64,000 nucleotides of DNA from Caballeronia arationis (GTDB lineage: Bacteria; Pseudomonadota; Gammaproteobacteria; Burkholderiales; Burkholderiaceae). Location of the stretch: the NCBI RefSeq assembly GCF_001544975.2, contig NZ_FCOG02000027.1, forward strand, positions 29,129 to 93,128. The letters run 5' to 3'. Below, one piece after another: positions 27,523 to 35,945 of the stretch. Under the pieces are notes generated by a model. That model had not been told where the DNA came from, did no database searches, and saw only the letters and a program-made list of their open reading frames with translations. The position numbers and the translations under genes were made by a program. Position 1 is the first letter of the stretch; each line of letters begins with the position of its first letter.

Positions 27523-28464
27523 GTGTACGTCAATCACGAAGTATTCAACGACGCCGACCGGCACGCCGCGGCGCTGCAAGGCTGGGACCAGCGCTACGAC
27601 CAGATCGGTGCCGGTGCGTTCCAGAGCACGGTCAAGCAGGTCGCCGTCGACGGCGTGCAGGTGTTCCAGGAGGCCGCGAACGTGCGTGTGGTGCAGCGCG
27701 GCGGCCTGCCGGCCGGCTACACCACGTTCGGACTCGCGCTCAACGGCAGCGCGCCCTTTACCTTTCGCGGAGTGAAGCTGGAGCAGGGCGCGATGGTCGT
27801 CGCGTCGGGCGCGAAAGAGTTCACGCTGCATTCGCCGGCGGACATGTCGCTCGTCGGGATCGCCATCGCACCGCACGTGCTCGGCATGGTCGCGGACGCC
27901 GCCGGTCTCGATATGGACAACGGCCTGTTCGACCGCGATGTCATAGACATTCCGCCCGCGGCCGGCATTCGCGTGGGCCGGCGCATGGTCGAGGCGCTCG
28001 AACGTGTGCTCGCGCAGCCGGAGCGCATCGCCGATCACGAGGGACAGCGCCGCTTCGCGCAGGAAGTGGCCGAAGGCATCCTCGACCTGATCACCTATCA
28101 CTTCCCCGACCAGACGAGCCGTCTCACGCAGGCGTGCCAGCACGAGATCGTGTGGCGCAGCCACGAACTCGTGCTCGCCCGTCCGGAAGAACCGGTGTCG
28201 GTGCTCGACCTGTGCGCCGCGCTGCGCGTGAGCCGCCGCACGATTCAAAACAGCTTTCAGGCGGTCGCGCAGACGAATCCCGCGAACTACCTGCGTTCGA
28301 TCCGGCTCATGGAGGTGCGGCGCCTCCTGCTCTCGACGCCTCAGCGCGACGTCCCCGTCGCCGAAGCCGCAGCCCGCTGGGGATTCACGCATCTCGGCCA
28401 TTTCGCGAGCGACTATCGCAACCAGTTCGGAGAACTGCCGTCGCAGACGGCTCGACGTTCCTAG
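27523..28464 (+). CDS. AraC-family transcriptional regulator
   Basis: Regulator of 313 residues from the GTG at 27523 (VYVNHEVF), which has AGGAG a few bases upstream. The frame continues upstream through the 54-bp repeats to a TTG at 27403, so a longer form of 353 residues with an 18-residue tandem repeat cannot be excluded. The N-terminal ligand domain (about 1-200) contains FNDADRHAAALQGWDQRYDQ; the C-terminal double HTH includes LCAALRVSRRTIQNSFQAVA and AEAAARWGFTHLGHFASDYR. It lies just before the amine dehydrogenase operon on the same strand and is the best candidate for its activator. Confidence 0.88.
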   Translation: MYVNHEVFNDADRHAAALQGWDQRYDQIGAGAFQSTVKQVAVDGVQVFQEAANVRVVQRGGLPAGYTTFGLALNGSAPFTFRGVKLEQGAMVVASGAKEFTLHSPADMSLVGIAIAPHVLGMVADAAGLDMDNGLFDRDVIDIPPAAGIRVGRRMVEALERVLAQPERIADHEGQRRFAQEVAEGILDLITYHFPDQTSRLTQACQHEIVWRSHELVLARPEEPVSVLDLCAALRVSRRTIQNSFQAVAQTNPANYLRSIRLMEVRRLLLSTPQRDVPVAEAAARWGFTHLGHFASDYRNQFGELPSQTARRS

Positions 28465-28626
28465 CGTCGATCAACGGCGAGCGTTTCGAACCAGCGTTCG
28501 TCGTCCTCTCTTTCACCCGTCTTTCGACTATCCCAAATCGGCAAGCACGCCTTGCCGTTCCCGGCGCGACCGCCTTTTTTCCTCGCCTTAGAGTCTGTCC
28601 CACGATAGACCTACGGAGGGGAAACG

Positions 28627-29781
28627 ATGAAACGCAGACGGCTGGCCGCCTCGATGGCGGCGGTGATGTCTGGTCTAGTGGCATGGCATCTGGCGAGCGC
28701 CGCCGAGAAGCCGGAAGAGCTGACCGTCGCCAAGGTTCCGCCCTATAGTCCGCACCAGATCTACGTGCCGGACATCTCGTTCGCGAGCATGACCGATGCG
28801 CGCGTGCACGTGTTCGATGCAGACGCCAACCACTTCATCGGACAGATCGACGGCGGCTTTGCACCGGGCTTCGCGATCTCGCCGGACCACAAGACGAGCT
28901 ACATCGCGACGACGTACTTCGCACGCGGCTCGCACGGTGATCGCACCGATGTCGTCGAGCTGATCGACAACACGACGCTCGCCGTCACCGGCGAAATAGC
29001 GATTCCGCCGAAGCACGGCCAGCACGTGCCGTCGCCGTACAACACCGCGCTGTCCGACGACGGGCGCCTGCTTTACGTGGCGAACATCACGCCGTCGACT
29101 TCGGTCACCGTGATCGACACGGCCGCGAAGAAGGTGCTCGGCGAAGTCGACACGGACGGCTGCGTGCTCGCTTACCCGAGCGGCAACAACCGCTTCTCGG
29201 CAATGTGCGAGAGCGGCAAGGCGCTGACCATCACGCTCGATGCGAACGGCAAGGAAACGGGCCGCAAGCTCTCCGACGCATTCATCGACGTGGATCGCGA
29301 TCCGGCGTTCATCAACGCCGCGCGCGTGGGCAACCAGTACTGGTTCCTCACCTACGAAGGCAACGTCCGCACCGCCGATTTCTCGGGCGACGCGCCTTCG
29401 TTCGGCACGCCGTGGCCGCTCGTCAGCGCGCAGGAGAAGAAGGCGGGCTGGCGCCCGGGCGGTCTCCAGCAGATCGCATTGCATGCGAGCACGCATCGCG
29501 TCTTCGTCGCGATGCACAAGGGCGCCGACGGTTCGCACAAGGATCCGGCCACCGAAGTATGGGTCTTCGATACGACGACAAAGAAGCGTATCGCGCGCTG
29601 GGATCTCGCGAAGCAAAAGATCGATCCGTTCCTCTCGATCCAGGTCAGCATCGACGACAAGCCGCTCTTCTACGGCCTCACGCCGACCTCCGATCTCGTC
29701 GTGATGGATGCGCAGACCGGCAAGCTGAAGCACGTCGAAAAGCAGCTCGGCTCGACGTCGACGCTGCTCGTCAATCCTTGA
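28627..29781 (+). CDS. aauB: TTQ amine dehydrogenase, large (alpha) subunit
   Basis: Periplasmic subunit of 384 residues forming the seven-bladed beta-propeller of quinoprotein amine dehydrogenase, which converts primary amines to aldehyde and ammonia. A Sec signal peptide (to about LASAAEK) is followed by propeller repeats; TYFARGSHGDRTDVVELID matches the conserved block shared by methylamine and aromatic amine dehydrogenase. RHS blade phrases HKDPATEVWVFDTTTKKRIA are typical. The start has GGAGGGG. First gene of a tight operon (large subunit, E, D, small subunit, two cytochromes c). Substrate class is inferred from the small subunit. Confidence 0.9.
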   Translation: MKRRRLAASMAAVMSGLVAWHLASAAEKPEELTVAKVPPYSPHQIYVPDISFASMTDARVHVFDADANHFIGQIDGGFAPGFAISPDHKTSYIATTYFARGSHGDRTDVVELIDNTTLAVTGEIAIPPKHGQHVPSPYNTALSDDGRLLYVANITPSTSVTVIDTAAKKVLGEVDTDGCVLAYPSGNNRFSAMCESGKALTITLDANGKETGRKLSDAFIDVDRDPAFINAARVGNQYWFLTYEGNVRTADFSGDAPSFGTPWPLVSAQEKKAGWRPGGLQQIALHASTHRVFVAMHKGADGSHKDPATEVWVFDTTTKKRIARWDLAKQKIDPFLSIQVSIDDKPLFYGLTPTSDLVVMDAQTGKLKHVEKQLGSTSTLLVNP

Positions 29782-29791
29782 GGTGGCCGCC

Positions 29792-30343
29792 ATGCTCGAT
29801 CCAGTTGTTCTCATGGTGTGCGTCGCGGCGGTCGCGATCGTCGTCCTGCTCGGCGCGGCCGCGAAGCTGCGCGAGCCGGCGAAGTTCGGTGCGTCGCTCG
29901 CGGCTTACCGGCTGCTGCCTTCGTTCGTTGTCACGCCGATGGCCTATGGGGTGCCGGTACTCGAAGCGCTCGGCGCAATCGGGCTGCTGTTTCCGGCGAC
30001 ACGCATAGCTTCCGCCGCGCTCCTGATCGTGCTGTTCGCCGCGTTCGGCAGCGCACTCGCAATCAACATCCTGCGCGGCAATACCGATATCGACTGCGGC
30101 TGCGCAGGCTTCGCGGCGGCTTCGCGCACGGCGCCGAAACGCATCGGATGGTGGCACGTATCGCGTGTCGCGCTGCTCGGCGTTGCTGCCGCGGCTGCGC
30201 TCGTCGCACAGGACCCGCGCGCGATCGTCTGGTTCGACTACGTGACGGTCGGTGCCGGAACGCTCTTCGCCGTCGCTGCAATGCTCACGCTCGACGTGCT
30301 GCTCGCCAATCTTCCCAAGCTCGAACACTTAAGGAACTCATGA
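29792..30343 (+). CDS. mauE: MauE-like membrane maturation protein
   Basis: Inner-membrane protein of 183 residues with about four to five helices. MauE is required, with MauD, for folding and disulfide formation in the cysteine-rich small subunit. The cytoplasm/periplasm loop holds the conserved paired cysteines (NTDIDCGCAGF). ATG 29792 is preferred to the GTG at 29783 because it follows GAGGTGG at proper distance. Its stop overlaps the start of the next gene. Second in the amine dehydrogenase operon, 10 bp after the large subunit. Confidence 0.88.
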   Translation: MLDPVVLMVCVAAVAIVVLLGAAAKLREPAKFGASLAAYRLLPSFVVTPMAYGVPVLEALGAIGLLFPATRIASAALLIVLFAAFGSALAINILRGNTDIDCGCAGFAAASRTAPKRIGWWHVSRVALLGVAAAAALVAQDPRAIVWFDYVTVGAGTLFAVAAMLTLDVLLANLPKLEHLRNS

Positions 30344-30984
30344 TGCAAACCGCTCTTATCATTTCGACCGCGCTCTCCTGGGCCGCCTTGCTCGCGCTCG
30401 GCGCGATCTGCCTCGCGCTCGTGCGCCAGGTCGGCATCCTCTACGAACGCATGATGCCCGCGGGCGCCCTGATGATCGACAAGGGTCCGGCGGTCGGTGC
30501 GATCGCGCCTTCGTTCGAACTGCTGGATCTCGCCGGGCGCGCCGTGAAGGTGGGCGGCATCTCGCCGGCACGCCGCAGCACGCTCCTGTTCTTCCTCTCG
30601 CCGACGTGTCCCGTCTGCAAGAAGCTGCTGCCGCTCCTGCCTTCGATCCAGTCGCGTGAAGGCGCGACCGATGTCGTCCTCGCAAGCGATGGCGATGTCA
30701 CCGAGCACGCGGCGTTCTATCGCAAGACGAATCTTCCGCAACTGCCTTACGTGCTGTCTCAGGAACTGGGTCTGGCGTACCAGATCGGCAAGCTGCCTTA
30801 CGCCGTGCTGCTGGACGACGAGGGCAAGGTGCGCGCGAAGGGCCTCGTCAATACGCGCGAGCATCTGGAGAGCCTTTTCGAGGCGAAGGAGCGCGGCGTC
30901 GCATCGCTTCAGGAGTTCGTGCACGGCAGCGAGCATGCGGCTCATGAACACGATCACGATCACGAACACGCCCAGCACGCGTAA
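30340..30984 (+). CDS. mauD: MauD-like thioredoxin-fold protein
   Basis: Membrane-anchored periplasmic protein of 214 residues. One N-terminal helix (residues 5-25) precedes a thioredoxin/TlpA-type fold with the redox motif SPTCPVCKKLLP. MauD assists disulfide formation in the small subunit. Two ATG codons (30340, 30343) are possible; both overlap the mauE stop, giving translational coupling. Unusual feature: the last 20 residues are very His/Glu/Asp-rich (EHDHDHEHAQHA), a likely metal-binding tail. Confidence 0.88.
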   Translation: MMQTALIISTALSWAALLALGAICLALVRQVGILYERMMPAGALMIDKGPAVGAIAPSFELLDLAGRAVKVGGISPARRSTLLFFLSPTCPVCKKLLPLLPSIQSREGATDVVLASDGDVTEHAAFYRKTNLPQLPYVLSQELGLAYQIGKLPYAVLLDDEGKVRAKGLVNTREHLESLFEAKERGVASLQEFVHGSEHAAHEHDHDHEHAQHA

Positions 30985-31031
30985 GACGCGCGCGCTTGAA
31001 CGATCCCACAAGTGAACCAAGGACAGCATCC

Positions 31032-31553
31032 ATGAAATGGCTGGACTCTTTTTTCGAACACTCGGCGCGCGGCGTGGCGCAGCGTTCCTCGCGACGCAGC
31101 GCGATGGCGAAGCTCGGCAAGGTACTGGTCGGATCGGCGATGGTGCCGCTCTTGCCTGTCGATCGCACCGCTTACGCCGCTGAACCGAAGAAGCCGGGTG
31201 CCTCGAAGACCGACGACCCGACGAGCTGCGATTACTGGAAATATTGCGCGATCGACGGCTGGCTTTGCAGTTGCTGCGGCGGCACGTCGAGCAGTTGCCC
31301 GCCGGGCACCACGGCTTCGCCGATCACGTGGATCGGCACCTGCCGTAATCCGCACGACGGGTCCGACTACATCGTGTCGTACAACGACTGCTGCGGCAAG
31401 ACCTCATGCGGACGCTGCTTCTGTAATCGCAACGAACGCGAGAAGCCGCTCTACAAGCTCTCGCTTAACAACGACATCAACTGGTGCATGGCCAACGGCA
31501 ACGCGAACTACCACTGTTCCGTGTCGGTGTTGCTGGGGGCGGCGAAGCAATGA
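31032..31553 (+). CDS. aauA: TTQ amine dehydrogenase, small (beta) subunit, aralkylamine type
   Basis: Catalytic subunit of 173 residues. A long N-terminus with twin arginines (SSRRSAMAKLGKVL) is typical for the Tat-like leader of this subunit. The mature part has 14 cysteines. The two tryptophans that form tryptophan tryptophylquinone are Trp100 (SPITWIGTC) and Trp151 (NDINWCMAN), and the catalytic Asp equivalent is Asp119 (SYNDCCGK). CDYWKYCAIDGWLCSCCGG and NWCMAN match aromatic amine dehydrogenase of Alcaligenes faecalis, as remembered, better than methylamine dehydrogenase. Follows mauD by 47 bp; overlaps the next gene by 4 bp. Confidence 0.9.
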   Translation: MKWLDSFFEHSARGVAQRSSRRSAMAKLGKVLVGSAMVPLLPVDRTAYAAEPKKPGASKTDDPTSCDYWKYCAIDGWLCSCCGGTSSSCPPGTTASPITWIGTCRNPHDGSDYIVSYNDCCGKTSCGRCFCNRNEREKPLYKLSLNNDINWCMANGNANYHCSVSVLLGAAKQ

Positions 31554-32026
31554 AAATCATGACTACGCTCATCGCCGCGGCGCTCTCGTGCGGCGTTTCG
31601 GTCGCACAGGCGCAGGCCGTGCAGTATGCAGGCGGCAAGGCGACCTTCGACGGCAAGTGCGTCGTCTGCCATCAGGCGGGCGGCAAGGGGATGGATGGGC
31701 TTGCACCGCCGCTCGTCGAGTATCCGGGCAAGTACGCGGGCACGGACGAAGGGCGCAGGCATCTCGGCTATACGGTGCTCTACGGCATGTTCGGGCCGAT
31801 CAAGGTCAAGGACAAGAGCTACAACTTCAAGATGCCGTCGTTCGCTTCGATGTCGGATGCCGAGATCGCCGAGGTTCTGAACTACGTCGTGTTCGACCTG
31901 AACGCGCAGCACGGTAGCGCGAAGCCGTTCGACGCCGAGCAGATCAAGGCGCTGCGGGCGAGCCCTGTCGACGGCTCTGCGGTGCATGCGCAGCGTGAAG
32001 GCGTCGTGAAGAGTCTCGGGCTATGA
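31550..32026 (+). CDS. monohaem c-type cytochrome, amine dehydrogenase operon
   Basis: Periplasmic cytochrome c of 158 residues: signal peptide to about SVAQAQA, one CxxCH haem site (GKCVVCHQAGGKGMDG) and a distal Met in KMPSFASMSDAEIAEVLNYV. It starts with an ATGA overlap on the small-subunit stop, so it is made with the enzyme and is the likely electron acceptor or relay. Methylamine systems use the blue copper protein amicyanin at this place (mauC); none is found here. Confidence 0.88.
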   Translation: MKIMTTLIAAALSCGVSVAQAQAVQYAGGKATFDGKCVVCHQAGGKGMDGLAPPLVEYPGKYAGTDEGRRHLGYTVLYGMFGPIKVKDKSYNFKMPSFASMSDAEIAEVLNYVVFDLNAQHGSAKPFDAEQIKALRASPVDGSAVHAQREGVVKSLGL

Positions 32027-32475
32027 AGCTGGCCGGCGTCGTTCTTCTCACGGTGATGGTCCTGCATGCAGTGGCAGCGCAAGCCGAAGCCTACGACGCC
32101 GTTCAGGCCAGGCAGGGCTGGGTGCTCAACTGCATGGGCTGCCACACGGCCGACGGTTCCGGTATTCCCGGCAAGGTGCCTGCGCTGCGCGAGTCGCTCG
32201 GGCATTTCGTCGGCATGCCAGAGGGGCGAGAGTTCGTGATGCGCGTGCCGGGCGCATCGAACTCGGCGCTAAGCGATGCGGAACTCGCCAACGTGCTCAA
32301 CTGGGTGCTCGCTACGATGAACGCATCGACCCGGCCGGCGGGTTTCAAGGCCTATACCGCCGAGGAAATCGCGGCGCATCGGCGGCCTGCGCTGACCGAT
32401 GTTGCTAAGACGCGCTTGGGAATTGTGAAGAAGCTTCAGGCTAAGGGCATTTCGACCGTGCCCGAACACTATTAG
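32023..32475 (+). CDS. second monohaem c-type cytochrome, amine dehydrogenase operon
   Basis: Periplasmic cytochrome c of 150 residues, with signal peptide (to about AAQAEA), haem site NCMGCHTADGSGIPGKVP and a Met-containing loop before LSDAELANVLNWVL. Coupled to the first cytochrome by an ATGA overlap. It ends the operon, just before a weak hairpin and the large inverted-repeat element. The pair probably passes electrons from the TTQ enzyme to the respiratory chain. Confidence 0.85.
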   Translation: MKLAGVVLLTVMVLHAVAAQAEAYDAVQARQGWVLNCMGCHTADGSGIPGKVPALRESLGHFVGMPEGREFVMRVPGASNSALSDAELANVLNWVLATMNASTRPAGFKAYTAEEIAAHRRPALTDVAKTRLGIVKKLQAKGISTVPEHY

Positions 32476-32501
32476 CAAGTGTTTAGCGCTTGTTTGATGT
32501 T
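32476..32501 (+). terminator. possible terminator after the cytochrome genes
   Basis: CAAGTG (32476-32481) and CGCTTG (32487-32492) can pair, with one wobble, around TTTAG, followed by TTTGATGTTT. It directly follows the stop at 32475. The stem is short and the T tract interrupted. Confidence 0.4.
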
Positions 32502-32516
32502 TCTGCGCTTCTATGG

Positions 32517-33119
32517 AACTTGTTTTCTTAGTGGTCTATTAGCTCTGCCCCTGTCCGGGGCGGGACTTACTTTCTTTGCTGCTGCAAAGAAAGTAAGCAA
32601 AGAAAGCAGCTTTTTCAGGCAACAGTCTTAGGACGGCAACGCACTGGCAATACCGATTGGCCCAGCCCCTAAGTGTCGCCCTCAAACATCCACGGGGCTT
32701 GGCGCGCGGCACGCACTGTGTCATCGCACAGTGAACGTATTGGCACAGCAGTCATTCATCCGTTTTCGCTTCGCTGGACGAGAGGTACATCCAGTCGCGC
32801 AGTTGAGCTTCGCGGTCGAGGTTGCAATTCGCTGGTTTTCAATTGTGCCCGTCGTCCGAGCGAAGCGCGGACGGATCGGAACGTAGCGCATACCGCTCTG
32901 TTGAAGTTTTAGAGGTGTCAGTGCGTGCCGCGCACCAAGCCGCGTCGATGTTTGAGGGCGACACTTAGGCGCTGGGCCACTCGGTAATGCTAGTGCGTTG
33001 ACGTGTTGTGACTGCTGCCAGAAAAGCTGCTTTCTTTGCTTACTTTCTTTGCAGCAAGAAAGAAAGTAAGTCCCGCCCCGGACAGGGGCAGAGCTAATAG
33101 ACCACTAAGAAAACAAGTT
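32517..33119. repeat. 603-bp palindromic (inverted-repeat) intergenic element
   Basis: Left arm 32517-32614 and right arm 33022-33119 are near-perfect inverted copies of about 98 bp; inner sections (about 32615-32718 and 32915-33021) are a second, more diverged inverted repeat. The centre (about 32722-32914) has further short complementary blocks around CGCTTCGCTGGACGA and CGTCCGAGCGAAGCG. Outer arms include TGTCCGGGGCGGGACTTACT and AAGAAAGTAAGCAAAGAAAG. No credible gene lies inside. It is AT-richer than the flanks and separates the amine dehydrogenase operon from the aldehyde dehydrogenase. Confidence 0.9.
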
Positions 33120-33184
33120 TCGAGTGAAATCGCAGGACGCATCAAACGGTGTTCAAAGACAAGACCACCTCAAAGGAGACAAAC

Positions 33185-34696
33185 ATGACTGACCACAAAA
33201 CGCATCCACTCGCGATGCTCGACAAGACGCGCGCGTTCATCGCGGCAGAAAAGCGCATGCTGATCGACGGCGCGTGGCACGCAAGCACGAGCGGCGAAAC
33301 GATCGACGTGACCAATCCCGCCGATGGCAGCGTGCTGTGCCGCGTGCCGGCCGCGCATGAAGCGGACGTCGACCGCGCGGTGCAGGCCGCGCGCCGCGCC
33401 TTCGACGATTCCCCGTGGTCGCGCATGAAGCCGAGCGACCGCGAGCGCCTCTTGCTGCGCGCCGCCGACGCGATCGAAGCAAACGCCCGCGAATTCGCGG
33501 AACTCGAAGCGCTCGACAATGGCAAGCCGGTGGCGGTGGCCGAAGCACTCGACGTGTCGATGGCTTCGCATTGCTTTCGCTACATGGCCGGCTGGGCGAC
33601 GAAGATCGAAGGCAGCACCGTCGACGCATCGATTCCATACAGCCCGTCGAATGCGTTCTTCGCCTATACAAGGAAGGAAGCGGTCGGCGTGGTCGGCGCG
33701 ATCATTCCCTGGAATTTCCCGCTGCTGATGGCCGCATGGAAGCTCGCGCCCGCGCTCGCCGCCGGCTGTACCGTCGTGCTCAAACCCGCCGAAGACACGC
33801 CGCTCTCCGCGCTGCGACTCGGCGAATTGCTGACCGAAACCGGCTTCCCGGCGGGCGTCATCAACATCGTCACGGGCTACGGCAGGACCGCCGGCGCCGC
33901 GCTGGCTGCGCACCCGGGCCTCGACAAGATCGCATTCACCGGCTCGACGCCGACCGGCAAGGCCATCGGCCATGCCGCGCTCGACAACATGACGCGCATG
34001 TCGCTCGAACTCGGCGGCAAGTCGCCGGTAATCGTGCTGCCCGACGTCGATATCGACAAGGCGGCCGAAGGCGTCGCCAACGCGATCTTCTTCAACTCGG
34101 GACAGGTCTGCACCGCGGGCTCGCGCGTCTATGTGCACGACAAGGTGTTCGATCGAGTGATGGAACGCGTGGCCGCGATCGCCAAGTCGATGAAGATCGG
34201 CCCGGGCCTCGATCCCTCGACACAGATCGGGCCGCTCGTGTCGGCGCGGCAACTCGATCGCGTGCTCGGCTATATCGACGCGGGCCACACCGAAGGCGCG
34301 CGCGCGATCACGGGCGGCAAGCGAGGCGAGGGCGCGGGATTTTTCGTCGAGCCGACCGTGCTCGTCGATACCGATCATTCGATGCGCGTCGTGCGCGAGG
34401 AGATCTTCGGACCGGTGCTGGTCGCGATGCGCTTCAAGGACACGGACGCGGTCGTCGCGCAGGCCAACGATACGCCTTACGGTCTCGGTGCGAGCATCTG
34501 GTCGAACGATCTGTCGGCGGTGCACAAGCTCATTCCGCGCATCAAGGCGGGCACGGTGTGGGTCAACTGCCACTCGCTGCTCGACAACGCGATGCCCTTC
34601 GGCGGCTTCAAGCAGTCGGGCTTCGGGCGTGAACTCGGCCGCGCCGCGCTCGACATGTACACCGAAACGAAATCGGTGCTCATCAACCATGCGTGA
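33185..34696 (+). CDS. NAD(P)-dependent aldehyde dehydrogenase
   Basis: Aldehyde dehydrogenase of 503 residues. Catalytic Cys in FNSGQVCTAGSRVYV, general base Glu in LELGGKSPVIVL, NAD contacts in IIPWNFPLLMAAWKLAPALA and FTGSTPTGKAIG. ATG 33185 has AAAGGAGAC at 33171-33179. Sequence style is that of phenylacetaldehyde / betaine-type aldehyde dehydrogenases. Position after the aralkylamine dehydrogenase operon suggests it oxidises the resulting aldehyde to the acid, but the 603-bp element separates the two, so expression may be independent. A porin gene starts 10 bp after its stop. Confidence 0.9.
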   Translation: MTDHKTHPLAMLDKTRAFIAAEKRMLIDGAWHASTSGETIDVTNPADGSVLCRVPAAHEADVDRAVQAARRAFDDSPWSRMKPSDRERLLLRAADAIEANAREFAELEALDNGKPVAVAEALDVSMASHCFRYMAGWATKIEGSTVDASIPYSPSNAFFAYTRKEAVGVVGAIIPWNFPLLMAAWKLAPALAAGCTVVLKPAEDTPLSALRLGELLTETGFPAGVINIVTGYGRTAGAALAAHPGLDKIAFTGSTPTGKAIGHAALDNMTRMSLELGGKSPVIVLPDVDIDKAAEGVANAIFFNSGQVCTAGSRVYVHDKVFDRVMERVAAIAKSMKIGPGLDPSTQIGPLVSARQLDRVLGYIDAGHTEGARAITGGKRGEGAGFFVEPTVLVDTDHSMRVVREEIFGPVLVAMRFKDTDAVVAQANDTPYGLGASIWSNDLSAVHKLIPRIKAGTVWVNCHSLLDNAMPFGGFKQSGFGRELGRAALDMYTETKSVLINHA

Positions 34697-34706
34697 GATC
34701 GGACGA

Positions 34707-35906
34707 ATGAAGAAACGCTTGCTGGCCGCCGCGCTCCTCGGCGCCTCCACGTATGCATCGGCCCAGAGTTCGGTGACGCTCTACGGCACCGTCGATGGCG
34801 CGATCACCTACACGAGCAGCCAGCAGTTCACGCGCGCCGACGGCAGCATCGGCGCGGGACACGGCTGGGCAATGACGGGCGGTAATCTCGTGCCGTCGCG
34901 CTACGGCCTGCAAGGCGTGGAAGACCTCGGCGACGGGCTGAAGGCCACCTTCATGCTGGAGAACAGCTTCTACACGGGCACCGGCAACTTCGTGCAGAGT
35001 GGCTCGCTCTTCAACCGGCAGGCATGGGTCGGACTCGCGAAGGACGGCTATGGCACGCTGTCGTTCGGCCGCCAGTACGACTCGTACTCCGACTTCCTCG
35101 GGCCCTACGTGTCGAGCAACAACTTGGCGACGCTCTATGGCTCACACATCGGCGACGTCGACAACCTCAACGAAGCGTTCAACTTCAACAACGCGATCAA
35201 GTACGTGAGCCCGGACTGGCACGGCTTCACGCTTGGCGGCACGTTCAGCCTCGGCGGTGTCGCGGGCGATTTCGCGCAGAATCGCGGCTATTCGTTCGCG
35301 GCGACCTACGCGATGGCGCCGGTGTCGGTCAGCGCGGGCTACCTGAACCTGCAGAATCCGCTCGACGCGGCACTCGGTGGCAGTGCGGGCTATATCGGCG
35401 ACTTCGCTTGCAGCAACGCGTCGGCGCTCTATTGCCAGTTGCAGAACGCCGATGCGCTGAAAGCCTGGGGCGCGGCGGCGTCCTATGCGATCGGACCCGC
35501 GACGATCGCGCTCGCGTACACGCACAGCCTGCTCGATCACAGCCGCTACTTCGCGAGCGCCGCCGAGCCGATCGGCAGGAACATCGCGTTCGACATCGGC
35601 GAGATCAACCTGACGTATGCGGTGTCGCCATTCCTGCAGCTTGGAGCGGCGTACATCTACAACGTCGCGAAGCCGGACGGCGGCTCGTCGACGCGCTTTC
35701 ATCAGGTGAACCTCGGCGCAAACTACGCGCTGTCGAAGCGCACCGCGCTTTACGGCGTCGCGATCATGCAGAAGGCAACGGGGGCGGGCATCGGCATCGA
35801 TCCGGCGACGGGCGCGGCGGCAAATTACGCGCAGATTCCGAACCTGCCGAATTCGAACAACGACCGGCAGCTTTCGGTGAGCCTCGGCATCCGGCATAAC
35901 TTCTGA
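34707..35906 (+). CDS. outer-membrane porin
   Basis: Burkholderia-type porin of 399 residues: signal peptide MKKRLLAAALLGASTYASA, mature start QSSVTLYGTVDGAITYTSSQ, block LFNRQAWVGLAKDGYGTLSF and C-terminal Phe (LGIRHNF). An in-frame ATG at 34689 overlapping the aldehyde dehydrogenase stop could extend it by 6 residues; the signal peptide fits 34707. It is 10 bp after the aldehyde dehydrogenase, so it probably shares its transcript and may admit the amine substrate. Confidence 0.93.
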   Translation: MKKRLLAAALLGASTYASAQSSVTLYGTVDGAITYTSSQQFTRADGSIGAGHGWAMTGGNLVPSRYGLQGVEDLGDGLKATFMLENSFYTGTGNFVQSGSLFNRQAWVGLAKDGYGTLSFGRQYDSYSDFLGPYVSSNNLATLYGSHIGDVDNLNEAFNFNNAIKYVSPDWHGFTLGGTFSLGGVAGDFAQNRGYSFAATYAMAPVSVSAGYLNLQNPLDAALGGSAGYIGDFACSNASALYCQLQNADALKAWGAAASYAIGPATIALAYTHSLLDHSRYFASAAEPIGRNIAFDIGEINLTYAVSPFLQLGAAYIYNVAKPDGGSSTRFHQVNLGANYALSKRTALYGVAIMQKATGAGIGIDPATGAAANYAQIPNLPNSNNDRQLSVSLGIRHNF

Positions 35907-35915
35907 CGTGCCGCC

Positions 35916-35941
35916 GGCCCGCGTGGCTTGACACGCGGGCC
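35916..35941. terminator. hairpin between convergent genes (bidirectional)
   Basis: GGCCCGCGTG at 35916-35925 is exactly complementary to CACGCGGGCC at 35932-35941 around a 6-nt loop. It lies 10 bp after the porin stop and 5 bp before the stop of the convergent membrane-protein gene. No T run, so it is a strong hairpin but not a textbook intrinsic terminator. Confidence 0.6.
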
Positions 35942-35945
35942 ACTC

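Noticed and set aside
27523..28464. TTG at 27403 as the only start of the AraC-type gene
   Set aside because: GTG 27523 has a better ribosome-binding site and gives the usual family length; the longer form is kept only as an alternative.
28539..28557. Hairpin CGGCAAG-N5-CTTGCCG as a terminator after the AraC-type gene
   Set aside because: No T run follows closely; could equally be an operator; not strong enough to list.
32530..33100. Possible short ORFs inside the inverted-repeat element
   Set aside because: No ribosome-binding sites and the same peptides arise only from palindromic arms; treated as repeat.
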